A stretch of DNA of 9,934 bases from Myxococcota bacterium. GTDB lineage: Bacteria > Myxococcota > UBA4151. Below the pieces are notes generated by a model. It was not told where the DNA came from, did not search any database, and worked only from the letters and a program-made list of their open reading frames with translations. This document shows, in pieces, positions 1-7,161 of the stretch. Both the position numbers and the translations under genes were made by a program. Where the stretch lies: the NCBI GenBank assembly GCA_028823075.1, contig JAPKCE010000049.1, positions 1 to 9,934 on the forward strand. The letters are read 5' to 3'. How positions within the stretch are numbered: the first letter of the stretch is position 1; the number at the start of each line of letters is the position of its first letter.

Positions 1-2
1 CA

Positions 3-236
3 GGCAGAATAACAAGTCCCCTCTCTCCTTCATGCGCCGAAGCGCGCGCCGAGCGAGTTTTTGAAAACGCGGGTTTACACGGCCCCGAAGCTGAACATGC
101 CTGGCGGGCGCTGCGAGCTTTGGTCGTCGGTATGGTCCATCTGCAACGCTACGGTGGAGAGTCAGCTCTGTGCATCCAAGAAAGCTTTTCGCGGGCCTTG
201 GGTGCTCTTTTTAGGGGCTGGCGCCCCCCGGCGTAA
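3..236 (+). CDS. C-terminal part of a gene cut by the window edge; possible TetR-family ligand-binding domain
   Basis: An open frame runs without a stop from the window edge to the TAA at 234-236 and gives 77 residues, with no start codon needed inside the window. The translation looks like real protein: an acidic and basic helical stretch (EAEHAWRALRALVVGMVHLQ), then a helix around SALCIQESFSRALGALFRGW, ending RPPA. An Ala/Trp-rich helix followed by V-x-G-M-x-x-L and a closing helix F-x-x-x-L-x-x-L-x-R-G resembles the last two helices of TetR-type C-terminal domains, which bind ligands and dimerise. That family guess is inference; the DNA-binding half is outside the window. The gene converges with the GAF/HEAT gene and overlaps its 3' end by 26 bases (211-236). 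The competing frame from a TTG at 61 is rejected because it lies mostly antisense to the GAF/HEAT gene. Confidence 0.62.
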   Translation, partial: GRITSPLSPSCAEARAERVFENAGLHGPEAEHAWRALRALVVGMVHLQRYGGESALCIQESFSRALGALFRGWRPPA

Positions 237-1533
237 TGGTTTCACGAGCCCGTGCAATAGCTGTTTTTCGCTGTTTACTCGGCGCGCTAGGATCAAAGCC
301 AAAGTTTTCGCCCGTCTCAGCGTAAAGTTCAGCGATAGCTCGCGAACGGATCTCCATGTCACGGTTATCAAGGGCAATAAGAAGCCAAAGGCTGCGCGGC
401 TCGTGGGCATGTTTGACGTACCAACCTTGCCAAGCGGCGCGTCCCCAGCGGTTTTGAACCAAGGTGATTTCAGCCAGGCCTCGGCGACAAAGAACGGTGA
501 GCTCGGGATCGTCGAGGCGGCTGATGAGTAGCGGTACGGCGTCGGCGTCGCGGAAACGAATCAATAAGTCCATGGCGCGGCGCTGAGCATGTTTGGCGCG
601 CGAATCACTGAATAATGAACGTAATTCCTTGAGCACTTCGACGCCAAAGCCCTTTTGATCACGGCAACTCTCAAGCACTCGAGCAGCCGCCGTGGCGACC
701 GAGTTTTCGGCAGAGAAGGCGAGGGGGAGCACCTCGCGCGCCATCTGTTCGTCGGGCCAGCGCTCGAGACAGTGTAGAGCGTCGTGACGCAACTGAGTGT
801 CTTCGGCGTTGATCATCAATTTAAGCAGTCGTTTACGACTTTTCGGCAGGCGCGCCATCAAGGGCAGCATCGCCTCTAAGTTGGTGTCCAAAAAGCGTTT
901 GGTCAGAGCGCTGATTAGCAGGTGGTCGAGTTCGAAAATTACCGAAGCCGCCGCGCCGTCGGGGTTTTCGAGGGCGAGCTGTAACAGCATACTAGCGTCG
1001 CTCACCTCAGCGCCCCCCGTGGGCATCGGGTCGTCGCTGGCAAGTACCAGGCGACGCCTCGGGTCTTTGGGCCAGCTCGGGTCCCTGCCTAGGCTTTGAT
1101 CGCCAAAAGGAGTTTGAACTGCTGGGCCCCGATGATGATGCAAGCGCTGTAAAAGACGGTGAACAAGATGTCCGGCGACACTGCTCAAAAGCGATAAAAA
1201 TTTGCCGTTACGTTCAAGCCCCTCACCGAAAACGACCAAAAATCCTAAGGCGATTCCATCCCCGTGCAACGGCCACCAGATCGAATCGAGCTTATCGCTG
1301 TGCAGCGAATGCGGCTGTTCGGAGGTGCTACAGATCCAAGGCCTAGCGCCGCTCAGAGCCTTCTCTAGTTTCGGGTGGTCGCTGATATCGATCGGCGCCT
1401 CGCTGCTCAAAGCCCCTAGGGCCGCGTTAAGGTGCAACCCATCTCGATGGAGCCCGAGCAAGCCAACCGCTTGTGCTGGCGGCGTTAAGCGTTGCATCTC
1501 AACCTCGGCTCGTTGGCGCCATTGCGCGGTCAT
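211..1533 (-). CDS. GAF-like plus HEAT-repeat protein
   Basis: This encodes 440 residues from the ATG at 1533. Residues about 10-135 have the alternating strand and helix pattern of a GAF-like sensor fold: a strand near VGLLGLHRDG, the segment SIWWPLHGDGIALGFLVVFG, then a long closing helix. A linker of about 60 residues follows. From about residue 200 to the end there are helical pairs of HEAT type, for example DTQLRHDALHCLERWPDE, DADAVPLLISRLDDPELTVL and DNRDMEIRSRAIAELYAETG. The last unit holds paired Trp residues and ends in TGENFGFDP followed by a basic helix, a closing segment I associate with HEAT proteins of deltaproteobacterial relatives. HEAT arrays usually serve protein binding, so a scaffold or regulatory adaptor is likely; no catalytic motif is seen. 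Longer starts exist (GTG 1539, TTG 1551), but the ATG has a near-ideal ribosome site. It is transcribed divergently from the coiled-coil gene. No signal peptide or membrane segment is visible. The GAF assignment is the weaker part. Confidence 0.88.
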   Translation of the reverse strand: MTAQWRQRAEVEMQRLTPPAQAVGLLGLHRDGLHLNAALGALSSEAPIDISDHPKLEKALSGARPWICSTSEQPHSLHSDKLDSIWWPLHGDGIALGFLVVFGEGLERNGKFLSLLSSVAGHLVHRLLQRLHHHRGPAVQTPFGDQSLGRDPSWPKDPRRRLVLASDDPMPTGGAEVSDASMLLQLALENPDGAAASVIFELDHLLISALTKRFLDTNLEAMLPLMARLPKSRKRLLKLMINAEDTQLRHDALHCLERWPDEQMAREVLPLAFSAENSVATAAARVLESCRDQKGFGVEVLKELRSLFSDSRAKHAQRRAMDLLIRFRDADAVPLLISRLDDPELTVLCRRGLAEITLVQNRWGRAAWQGWYVKHAHEPRSLWLLIALDNRDMEIRSRAIAELYAETGENFGFDPSAPSKQRKTAIARARETITPGGASP

Positions 1534-1544
1534 GATCACCCCCC
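1534..1544 (-). promoter_or_regulatory. Strong ribosome binding site that sets the start of the GAF/HEAT gene
   Basis: Read on the minus strand, GGGGGGTGATC lies directly before the ATG at 1533. It matches the extended anti-Shine-Dalgarno complement GGAGGTGATC at nine of ten positions. The spacing to the ATG is five bases after the G-run. This favours the ATG over the in-frame TTG at 1551 and GTG at 1539, the latter of which lies inside the ribosome site itself. Confidence 0.8.
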
Positions 1545-1558
1545 GTGACAAAATGCGA

Positions 1559-1622
1559 TTAGCAGAGCCAAAGCAGCGACGAAAGAGGCAGAAAAACTGA
1601 CGCGGTCATGGCTCTGCGCTAA
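1559..1622. repeat. Interrupted inverted repeat in the divergent intergenic region
   Basis: GCAGAGCCA at 1562-1570 is repeated as its exact reverse complement TGGCTCTGC at 1609-1617, separated by 38 bases. The match extends outward by TTA (1559-1561) against TAA (1620-1622) if two extra bases (GC, 1618-1619) are allowed on the right arm. It occupies most of the 113 bases between the divergent ATGs at 1533 and 1647. It could be a pair of operator half-sites bound by a looping or multimeric regulator, or it could form a long-loop hairpin in a leader RNA. I could not identify convincing -35/-10 boxes for either gene. A 9-base match with this spacing could also arise by chance. Confidence 0.45.
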
Positions 1623-1646
1623 GGCTAGGCCTGCAAGTGAAAAAGA

Positions 1647-4600
1647 ATGGGACTCATGCGGTCAAGGCTTTGGAAATTAGCTATTTTAGAGGCTGACGAA
1701 CAGGAGGCGAACGCGCTAGCTAGCCGCCTGCGTGATGGCCGCCTCGAGGTTCACTTCTTTGATGAAGAGGATCCGATTGACGCATTGATCGCTGAAGGTT
1801 TCGATCTGGTTCTGTTGCGCCAGAACCGCGGCGGCCCCGGTGGTCTGATGATCTGTAACCGTCTTTCCGTAGAACTCGGACCCCGTCGTCCCGGTTGCTT
1901 TTTATTAGTCGACCAACTCACCGAAGAAGCGATCGACATGCACCGAAGCGCCAAAGGCACGGTGGACGCCTACTTTAATCAATGGCCAGAACCCGAGAGC
2001 TTAACCGCAAAAGCTCTTGAGTTTTTGCACCAGCGCAGCACCGAAGAGCATCAACAACCTCCGGCCGAACATCAGACCAGTGCCGAGGCCGCTGTCGCCG
2101 AGGCTGAACTCCCTGAACCGATCGGTTTTAGTGAACTCCCCGAGATGCTATCTGGGGATGAAGACGACGAATTTTTATCCGAAGATTCGGACCGGCGCGT
2201 CGACTTATTGCGTCAACGTTTACAACACCATGAAGCTGAGCTTGGGCGCATGCGCAAGGCCTGGCGTGCGCGAGAGACGGCGCTGCGCAAGGCCGACGGC
2301 CACCTGCGTCAAAAAGATGTGGAGTTGGAACGGCTGCGTCACGACTACAGTCGTCTGGGCAAAGAACTCGAAGAGGTCGAAGAGCAAGCCCGCCTCGATA
2401 GGGACAGCAGTGCCAACGAACATAATGTTCAGGCCAAAACGCTGGGTGATCTAAACAGCGAACTCGAAGCCGCCAAGGATCGCGCCCGCATCGAGCGCGA
2501 GCGCAGAGATAACGAGATCGCTCAACTCAGCCGTGAACTCGAACTCGCGGAAGAGGCGCGTAGCCAACTCATCTCCGAACAGCGCCTAGCGCGTGACGAA
2601 CAACGTCAGGCGTCCCAGGACTTACGTCAGGAGAGTCGTGGGATTGAGCAGGCGCTAAAAGACCGACTTGGTGACGCCGATGGTCATATCCACGACCATA
2701 AAGAGGCCTTGGCAACGCGTGCCGCGCAGATCGCCGACCTGGAAAGCAAAGTAGAGGCTCTAAGCGCGCAACTCGGTGATCGTGTAAGTGAGCTCAGTGC
2801 CGCTGCGGCACTGCGTCAACAGTTAGAGACCAAGCAACGCGAAGATTTCCAAGAACAGGCGAAGCAAGAACAGAACTGGCAACAACAAAGCGAAGAGCGA
2901 GCGGCGCGTATCGCCGAGCTCGAAGCTCATTTACGTCATGAACAAGGTGAGCGTCGGTCCGCCGAGGGCGAGGCTCGAGTTCAGGTCGAATCACTGGTTA
3001 GCCAACGCAGTTCGCTCGAGACAAGCCTGGCTGAGCGTCGCGAAGAGTTGATTCAGACGCGCACCCGTCTCGAAACGGAGATGGAGCGCCAGGCAGCGCA
3101 GATTGGTGAGACACGCCAGGACAACGCTCGCCTGCTGACGGAGTTAGAGGATAAGGCTAATCAGGCGGAGCTTCGCGAAGACCGCCTGCGTGAAGAGGTG
3201 GCCGGTCTCGCGCGCAAACTCGCTAGCGCCGAAGCGCGTATCGATGGGCAAGAAGAGACTTTACAGCGCGAGCGTGAAACCGCGTCGCGCAGCACTGGTG
3301 AGCATCAACAGCGCGAGCAGGAGCGCCGTGAAGATGCGAACGCTCTTCGGGCTCAGATCGAAGAGCTTCAGCAGGCGCACGAAGCCGCCGTAGCCACGCT
3401 TCGCAACCGCCTGGACGAAGCCGGCGAAGGGCGCGCCGCAGGCAAGGCGGTCGAGGCCGATCTACGGGCTCGTTTGCGCAGCGCTGATGAGGGGCGCGAG
3501 CAGGCTATCGAACAGTTGCATGCGCAAGCCGAGGAGCATCGTCAAAACCTTCTTTTGGCACATCAAGACCTTGCCGGCCGACAGCAGCATATCGAAGGGC
3601 TCGAAGAGGCCATGGGCGGTCGCGACGAGACGATAAACGAACTTGGCTCGAGCGTCGCAGGGCTTGAGGTCGCTTTAGAGCAGAGCCAAAGCCAGCTCAG
3701 TGACTGGCGCTCGCGTGCCGAGACTTTGGACAGTAAATGTGAAAACTTGGTCGGTGACGTCGAACGACTGCGCGGCCAGGTTGAAACGCAAATCGACAGT
3801 TTGGAAAAAACCCAAAAGCGTAACGACAGCCTCGACGCGAGCCTGCAAGAAGCGCGCAACGCGCTGACGCAAAATGAAGGCCAGCGCGTTGATCTGCAAA
3901 AGCAGCTCGGATTTTTACAAGATGAACACCAGAAAAACGAAGGCGCTCTCGAGCAGTCGCTCGGTCAATGTACTGCGCTTGAAGAGGAGCTTGCCGGGCG
4001 TGAGGTTGAAGCTGACGATCTGCGCGCCCACTTGCGTTTAGCCCAGGTCGAGTCGGACGAGATTGAGCACCAACGGGATGCTTTGCAGGCCAAATTGGAT
4101 CAGCAAACCGATGAAACCCGAGCCTTGCGAGAGCAGTTCGCCGAGCTTGACGGTCGTTATCGTGGGCTCGAAGGGCAACTTGAGCGCAGCCGAGCAGCGG
4201 TGGACAGTCGCGAGATCGAATTAGCCTCGAGCCGAGAGCAGGCCCAGGTGCTGCGCGGCGAACTCGGCCAGACCCGTTCGGAGCTCGAATCGAGCGCTCG
4301 CCGAGTAGACGAGTTAGATACGAAACTTGTTGAGGTGAGTGCTCAGCGAAGTGACCTAAACCAGCGCTTAAGTCAGGCAGAGGAAGCGACCAAGGGCGCT
4401 CAAACACAACTTGAAGATCAACGCGAAGAACTTGCTGAAGCTCGCAAGACCCTATCCTCGGAGCAGGCTCGAACCCAAGGTTTAGAAGAGCGGTTAAGCG
4501 GCGCTCAGCAGCGCAATTCGGAGCTCGAACAGGAGCTCGCCCAGGGGCGCCAGTCGCAACAGCAAACCCAGCGTCAATCGGAAGCTCAACGCGATCAACT

Positions 4601-5642
4601 CGGCAAGTTACAGGTCGAGTTTACCGCCAAACAGCAACAGGTCGCCGAGTTAGAACACCAGGCTCAGGAGAGTTCGGGCCGGGTCGGCGAACTGGTCGAG
4701 ACTTTGCAACAGCGCAGCGAGGAGCAGGAGCAGCAGGCAGAACAGGCAAAGGAACTGCGCGGTCGCTTACGTCAAAACGAGGAGGAGACTCGTCACCTTC
4801 GCCATACGCTCGAACAATATCGCGACGAACGCGCTCAGCTTGAGGCTCAATTTAAGCAGTTCCGCAAAGCGCGTGAGCAGTTGGTGAGCGATGTGCGCGA
4901 GCGCCTCGACGCGATGCACGAAAAAGTGGTGCAGAAAGAACAAGAGCTCACAGAAGCTCAGCGCCGGGTTGGTGAATTGCAGCGCGCCCAGGCCGAACCC
5001 GTGCGCCAAGCCAAGCGTCAAGCCGAGACTCACGCCGCTGAGGTCGAACGGTTGCGTGAGCGCGTCGAAGCCGCCGAGGTCAAGCATCGGGCTAAGGTCG
5101 CGGAACTGGCCGCCATTAAAGAAGAGCTCGGCGCCTCCCGCCAAGATGCTCAAAGTAGCGACCGAGCGATGCGCGACCAACTCTCGCACGTCGAAGAGCG
5201 CCTGGCCTCGACCACCCGAGATTTGCAGCTCAGCCAGTTGCCCCAACCTGCGGCTGACAGCGATGAGGTTTCCGAATTGAGGCGCCAACTTAGCGCCGAG
5301 AGGGTGCGCCGAGAACGTCTGCTGAAGGAAAGCAATGAGCGTCTGCGCAAAGCGCAAGAGGTGATGGCAAAGATGCGTAAGACCCTGGAGCGCCTTGGGC
5401 TTATGCAGCAAGAACCCACAGCGCCTTTGAGTGAGCCCGTGGAGGCTCAGCCTCAGCCTCTGGAGCAGCGGCAGTTGAAACAAGATCGGCCGCAGATCCC
5501 TCGACCCGCCGTGCAGCCGCCACCTGGTAACCCAACCCTCATGCCCGAGATCATCGACGCTATTGCCCTGCCGAAACAATCGGAGCTTGCAGAGGCGCCG
5601 GAGTTCAGCGACGATCCACCGCCGATCATCGACGAGGGTTGA
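1647..5642 (+). CDS. Pseudo-receiver plus giant coiled-coil protein, AglZ/FrzS-type architecture
   Basis: This encodes 1331 residues. Residues about 9-120 have the receiver-domain layout (KLAILEADEQEANALASRL, FDLVLLRQNRGGPGGLMICNRL, VDAYFNQWPEP), but all four key positions differ. The acidic pair is E15/A16, the phospho-acceptor is R58, the Thr/Ser site is V88 or D89, and the conserved Lys is Q112. It therefore cannot take phosphate in the normal way. An acidic linker (about 125-182, with GDEDDEF) leads to roughly 1070 residues of nearly unbroken Leu/Glu/Gln/Arg heptads (183-1252). A proline-rich, acidic tail (1257-1331) ends DDPPPIIDEG. Degenerate receiver plus very long coiled coil is the known plan of the Myxococcus motility proteins AglZ (close to 1400 residues) and FrzS, which form filaments or localise to poles. 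Coiled coils align spuriously, so the link rests on architecture rather than homology. There are no membrane segments or Walker motifs, which argues against SMC. The ATG at 1647 has only a weak AAGTGA upstream; the ATG at 1656 is the alternative. It is followed 4 bases later by the RNase Y-like gene. Confidence 0.93.
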   Translation: MGLMRSRLWKLAILEADEQEANALASRLRDGRLEVHFFDEEDPIDALIAEGFDLVLLRQNRGGPGGLMICNRLSVELGPRRPGCFLLVDQLTEEAIDMHRSAKGTVDAYFNQWPEPESLTAKALEFLHQRSTEEHQQPPAEHQTSAEAAVAEAELPEPIGFSELPEMLSGDEDDEFLSEDSDRRVDLLRQRLQHHEAELGRMRKAWRARETALRKADGHLRQKDVELERLRHDYSRLGKELEEVEEQARLDRDSSANEHNVQAKTLGDLNSELEAAKDRARIERERRDNEIAQLSRELELAEEARSQLISEQRLARDEQRQASQDLRQESRGIEQALKDRLGDADGHIHDHKEALATRAAQIADLESKVEALSAQLGDRVSELSAAAALRQQLETKQREDFQEQAKQEQNWQQQSEERAARIAELEAHLRHEQGERRSAEGEARVQVESLVSQRSSLETSLAERREELIQTRTRLETEMERQAAQIGETRQDNARLLTELEDKANQAELREDRLREEVAGLARKLASAEARIDGQEETLQRERETASRSTGEHQQREQERREDANALRAQIEELQQAHEAAVATLRNRLDEAGEGRAAGKAVEADLRARLRSADEGREQAIEQLHAQAEEHRQNLLLAHQDLAGRQQHIEGLEEAMGGRDETINELGSSVAGLEVALEQSQSQLSDWRSRAETLDSKCENLVGDVERLRGQVETQIDSLEKTQKRNDSLDASLQEARNALTQNEGQRVDLQKQLGFLQDEHQKNEGALEQSLGQCTALEEELAGREVEADDLRAHLRLAQVESDEIEHQRDALQAKLDQQTDETRALREQFAELDGRYRGLEGQLERSRAAVDSREIELASSREQAQVLRGELGQTRSELESSARRVDELDTKLVEVSAQRSDLNQRLSQAEEATKGAQTQLEDQREELAEARKTLSSEQARTQGLEERLSGAQQRNSELEQELAQGRQSQQQTQRQSEAQRDQLGKLQVEFTAKQQQVAELEHQAQESSGRVGELVETLQQRSEEQEQQAEQAKELRGRLRQNEEETRHLRHTLEQYRDERAQLEAQFKQFRKAREQLVSDVRERLDAMHEKVVQKEQELTEAQRRVGELQRAQAEPVRQAKRQAETHAAEVERLRERVEAAEVKHRAKVAELAAIKEELGASRQDAQSSDRAMRDQLSHVEERLASTTRDLQLSQLPQPAADSDEVSELRRQLSAERVRRERLLKESNERLRKAQEVMAKMRKTLERLGLMQQEPTAPLSEPVEAQPQPLEQRQLKQDRPQIPRPAVQPPPGNPTLMPEIIDAIALPKQSELAEAPEFSDDPPPIIDEG
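5634..5638 (+). promoter_or_regulatory. Ribosome binding site inside the end of the coiled-coil gene
   Basis: GAGGG lies eight bases before the ATG at 5647 and within the last codons of the upstream gene, whose TGA is at 5640-5642. This supports 5647 as the true start of the RNase Y-like gene rather than the longer in-frame start at 5563, and it suggests translational coupling of the two genes. Confidence 0.72.
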
Positions 5643-5646
5643 GCCC

Positions 5647-7161
5647 ATGATTATTAGCTTAGGAGCTCTGTTGGCCGGTCTTGCCGGTGGCTACGCTTTG
5701 GTTTCGTTGCGCAGCGCCTCGGAGCCTCTCGACGCTTCTGACGAATCGCGCAAAGATCAGCGCGAACTGCGTCGTTTTATTCAGCGGAAATGGCGTAATC
5801 GTCTGCGCCGAAAGCGCCGTGAGTTAAAGCAAAGACAGGAGCAGCTTGATGATGCGCGAGCTGAACTTAAAACGCTCGCGCCGGACGCTGTTGACGCTGA
5901 GAAAATCGAAGAGGTGCGCAGCGCGGTAGAGGAAAAAAACCATAAGGTTAACAGCTTAGATGGGCAGCGGAAGGCAGCTTTCTCTCGTCTCGATGAAGCG
6001 CGTGAAGGCCTCGTCGGTGCGCTGCTAAAAGCTGCCGATGTTGAGGCCGAGAGCTTTACTGATGGTCTGATGCACGGCCTCATTCAAAATGAAGAGGAAC
6101 GCTCAGTTAGGCACCAACGCCGGGCGAGCCAAAACCTCGAACTCGAAAGCGAAAACAGCGCACGCCAATTGATCGAAAACGCCGTTTACCGCTACGCTGA
6201 GAGCCATTCAGTTGACCGTCTTCGAAGCTCGATACGCATCGAAAATAGCGAGCGCCATCAGCTCTTGTTGTCGCTCAGCCCAATCTTCGAGAACGAGCTC
6301 GGAATGAGTCTCGAGGCTACCGAGCGTGAGGGGATGATCTCCATTCGCGGCGCCGACCCGCTAACCAAAGAAACAAGCCAGCGAATTTTGAGCAAAATGC
6401 TTGAGGGCACAGCCGACGAAGCGGTCTTCACCAGTCTTAAGCACACGATTGAAGAGCAGATGAAGCGCCAGAGTTCGGCCTGCCTGCAAGAGGCTATCGA
6501 TGAGCTTAGTGCCGGCGAGATAACGGGTGAATGCCGCCGTTTGCTCGATCGCTTGCGCTACCGTCATTCCTACCGTCAAAACCAGTGGCGCCACGCTGCA
6601 GAGGTGGGTTTTCTTTCGGGGATGCTCGCTTGGGAATTGGGGCTTGATGCTCATATAGCAAGGCGCGGCGGCTTGATGCATGACATCGGCAAATCGATGA
6701 CTCATGAGGTTGAAGGTGGGCACGCTGTGCTCGGCGCCGTGGTGGCACGTGGCGAGAACGAAAATGCTGGGGTCGCCTCTTGTATCGGTTCGCATCACGG
6801 CGATGAACCGCCTGTCGGCTTGGAGCCGTATTTGGTTGCTGCCGGCGATGCGATTTCAGGCGCTCGGCCTGGCGCTCGCGTGCAGGGCGGCGAACACCAC
6901 GAGACTTTGGTCCGCGACCTCGAGCGCATCGGTCGTAACCCGCGCAAGGTCGACAACGCGTATACCGTACGCGGCGGTCGCGAACTGCGCGTGTTGCTCG
7001 GTATGGAAGACCGCAGCGGTCGGCGTATTAAGATCAGCCCGGACGAGATGAAAGAAATGGCCAGCGAAATGAAAAGCCGCATTGAAGATGAGTTGACCTA
7101 TCCAGGTACCATCGATGTTACGGTGATTCGACGCGTGGTGGCCGAGGTTACGGCGCGCTAA
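5647..7161 (+). CDS. Membrane-anchored RNase Y-like HD phosphohydrolase with a degenerate KH domain
   Basis: This encodes 504 residues, close to the usual length of RNase Y (about 510-520). Order: an N-terminal membrane helix (1-20, MIISLGALLAGLAGGYALVS); a basic and then mixed coiled coil (about 35-185); a KH-like region (about 190-255); an HD domain (about 305-415); and the RNase Y C-terminal domain (to 504, including GRELRVLL and IEDELTYPGTIDVTVIR). In RNase Y these give a membrane-bound endoribonuclease that starts mRNA decay. The expected HD metal ligands are all present: H316, H345-D346 (HDIGK), H359, H383-H384 (SHHGD) and D401. The KH domain aligns with RNase Y on both sides (before: AVYRYAESHSVDRL; after: GADPLTKETSQRIL), but the GxxG nucleic-acid loop (GREG in Bacillus) is replaced by LSLS (208-211). 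RNA gripping through KH is therefore doubtful. It is probably a specialised paralogue in an operon with the coiled-coil gene. A start at 5563 would add 28 residues read inside the upstream gene and bury the membrane helix, so it is rejected. The 3' end overlaps the converging gene by 14 bases. Confidence 0.93.
   Translation: MIISLGALLAGLAGGYALVSLRSASEPLDASDESRKDQRELRRFIQRKWRNRLRRKRRELKQRQEQLDDARAELKTLAPDAVDAEKIEEVRSAVEEKNHKVNSLDGQRKAAFSRLDEAREGLVGALLKAADVEAESFTDGLMHGLIQNEEERSVRHQRRASQNLELESENSARQLIENAVYRYAESHSVDRLRSSIRIENSERHQLLLSLSPIFENELGMSLEATEREGMISIRGADPLTKETSQRILSKMLEGTADEAVFTSLKHTIEEQMKRQSSACLQEAIDELSAGEITGECRRLLDRLRYRHSYRQNQWRHAAEVGFLSGMLAWELGLDAHIARRGGLMHDIGKSMTHEVEGGHAVLGAVVARGENENAGVASCIGSHHGDEPPVGLEPYLVAAGDAISGARPGARVQGGEHHETLVRDLERIGRNPRKVDNAYTVRGGRELRVLLGMEDRSGRRIKISPDEMKEMASEMKSRIEDELTYPGTIDVTVIRRVVAEVTAR

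Noticed and set aside
214..227. GGGGC/GCCCC hairpin as a terminator for the converging genes
   Set aside because: Five-base stem with a four-base loop, but no U-run follows it on either strand; the T-run lies on the 5' side of the plus-strand hairpin.
61..531. Plus-strand frame from a TTG, 156 codons
   Set aside because: Mostly antisense to the GAF/HEAT gene, Ser/Arg-rich without domain character, and it competes with the better 3-236 frame.
3697..4407. Minus-strand frame of 236 codons inside the coiled-coil gene
   Set aside because: Antisense shadow: Arg/Ala/Pro-rich, no domain pattern, no ribosome site, fully inside a well supported gene.
2200..5400. Apparent DNA repeats such as many copies of CTCGAA and GAGCTCG
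   Set aside because: They are explained by recurrent Leu-Glu and Glu-Leu codon pairs of heptad repeats, not by tandem duplication of DNA units.
1647..5642. SMC or other ATPase coiled-coil protein
   Set aside because: No Walker A, Walker B or hinge domain can be seen; the N-terminus is receiver-like.
5563..5646. Longer N-terminus for the RNase Y-like protein
   Set aside because: It would add 28 Arg/Ser-rich residues read within the upstream gene and bury the membrane helix that begins RNase Y proteins; the ribosome site at 5634-5638 points to 5647.
4767..5648. Minus-strand frame of 293 codons inside the coiled-coil gene
   Set aside because: It mirrors the repetitive Leu/Glu/Gln codons of the plus-strand gene and gives a Leu/Arg/His-rich sequence typical of an antisense shadow.
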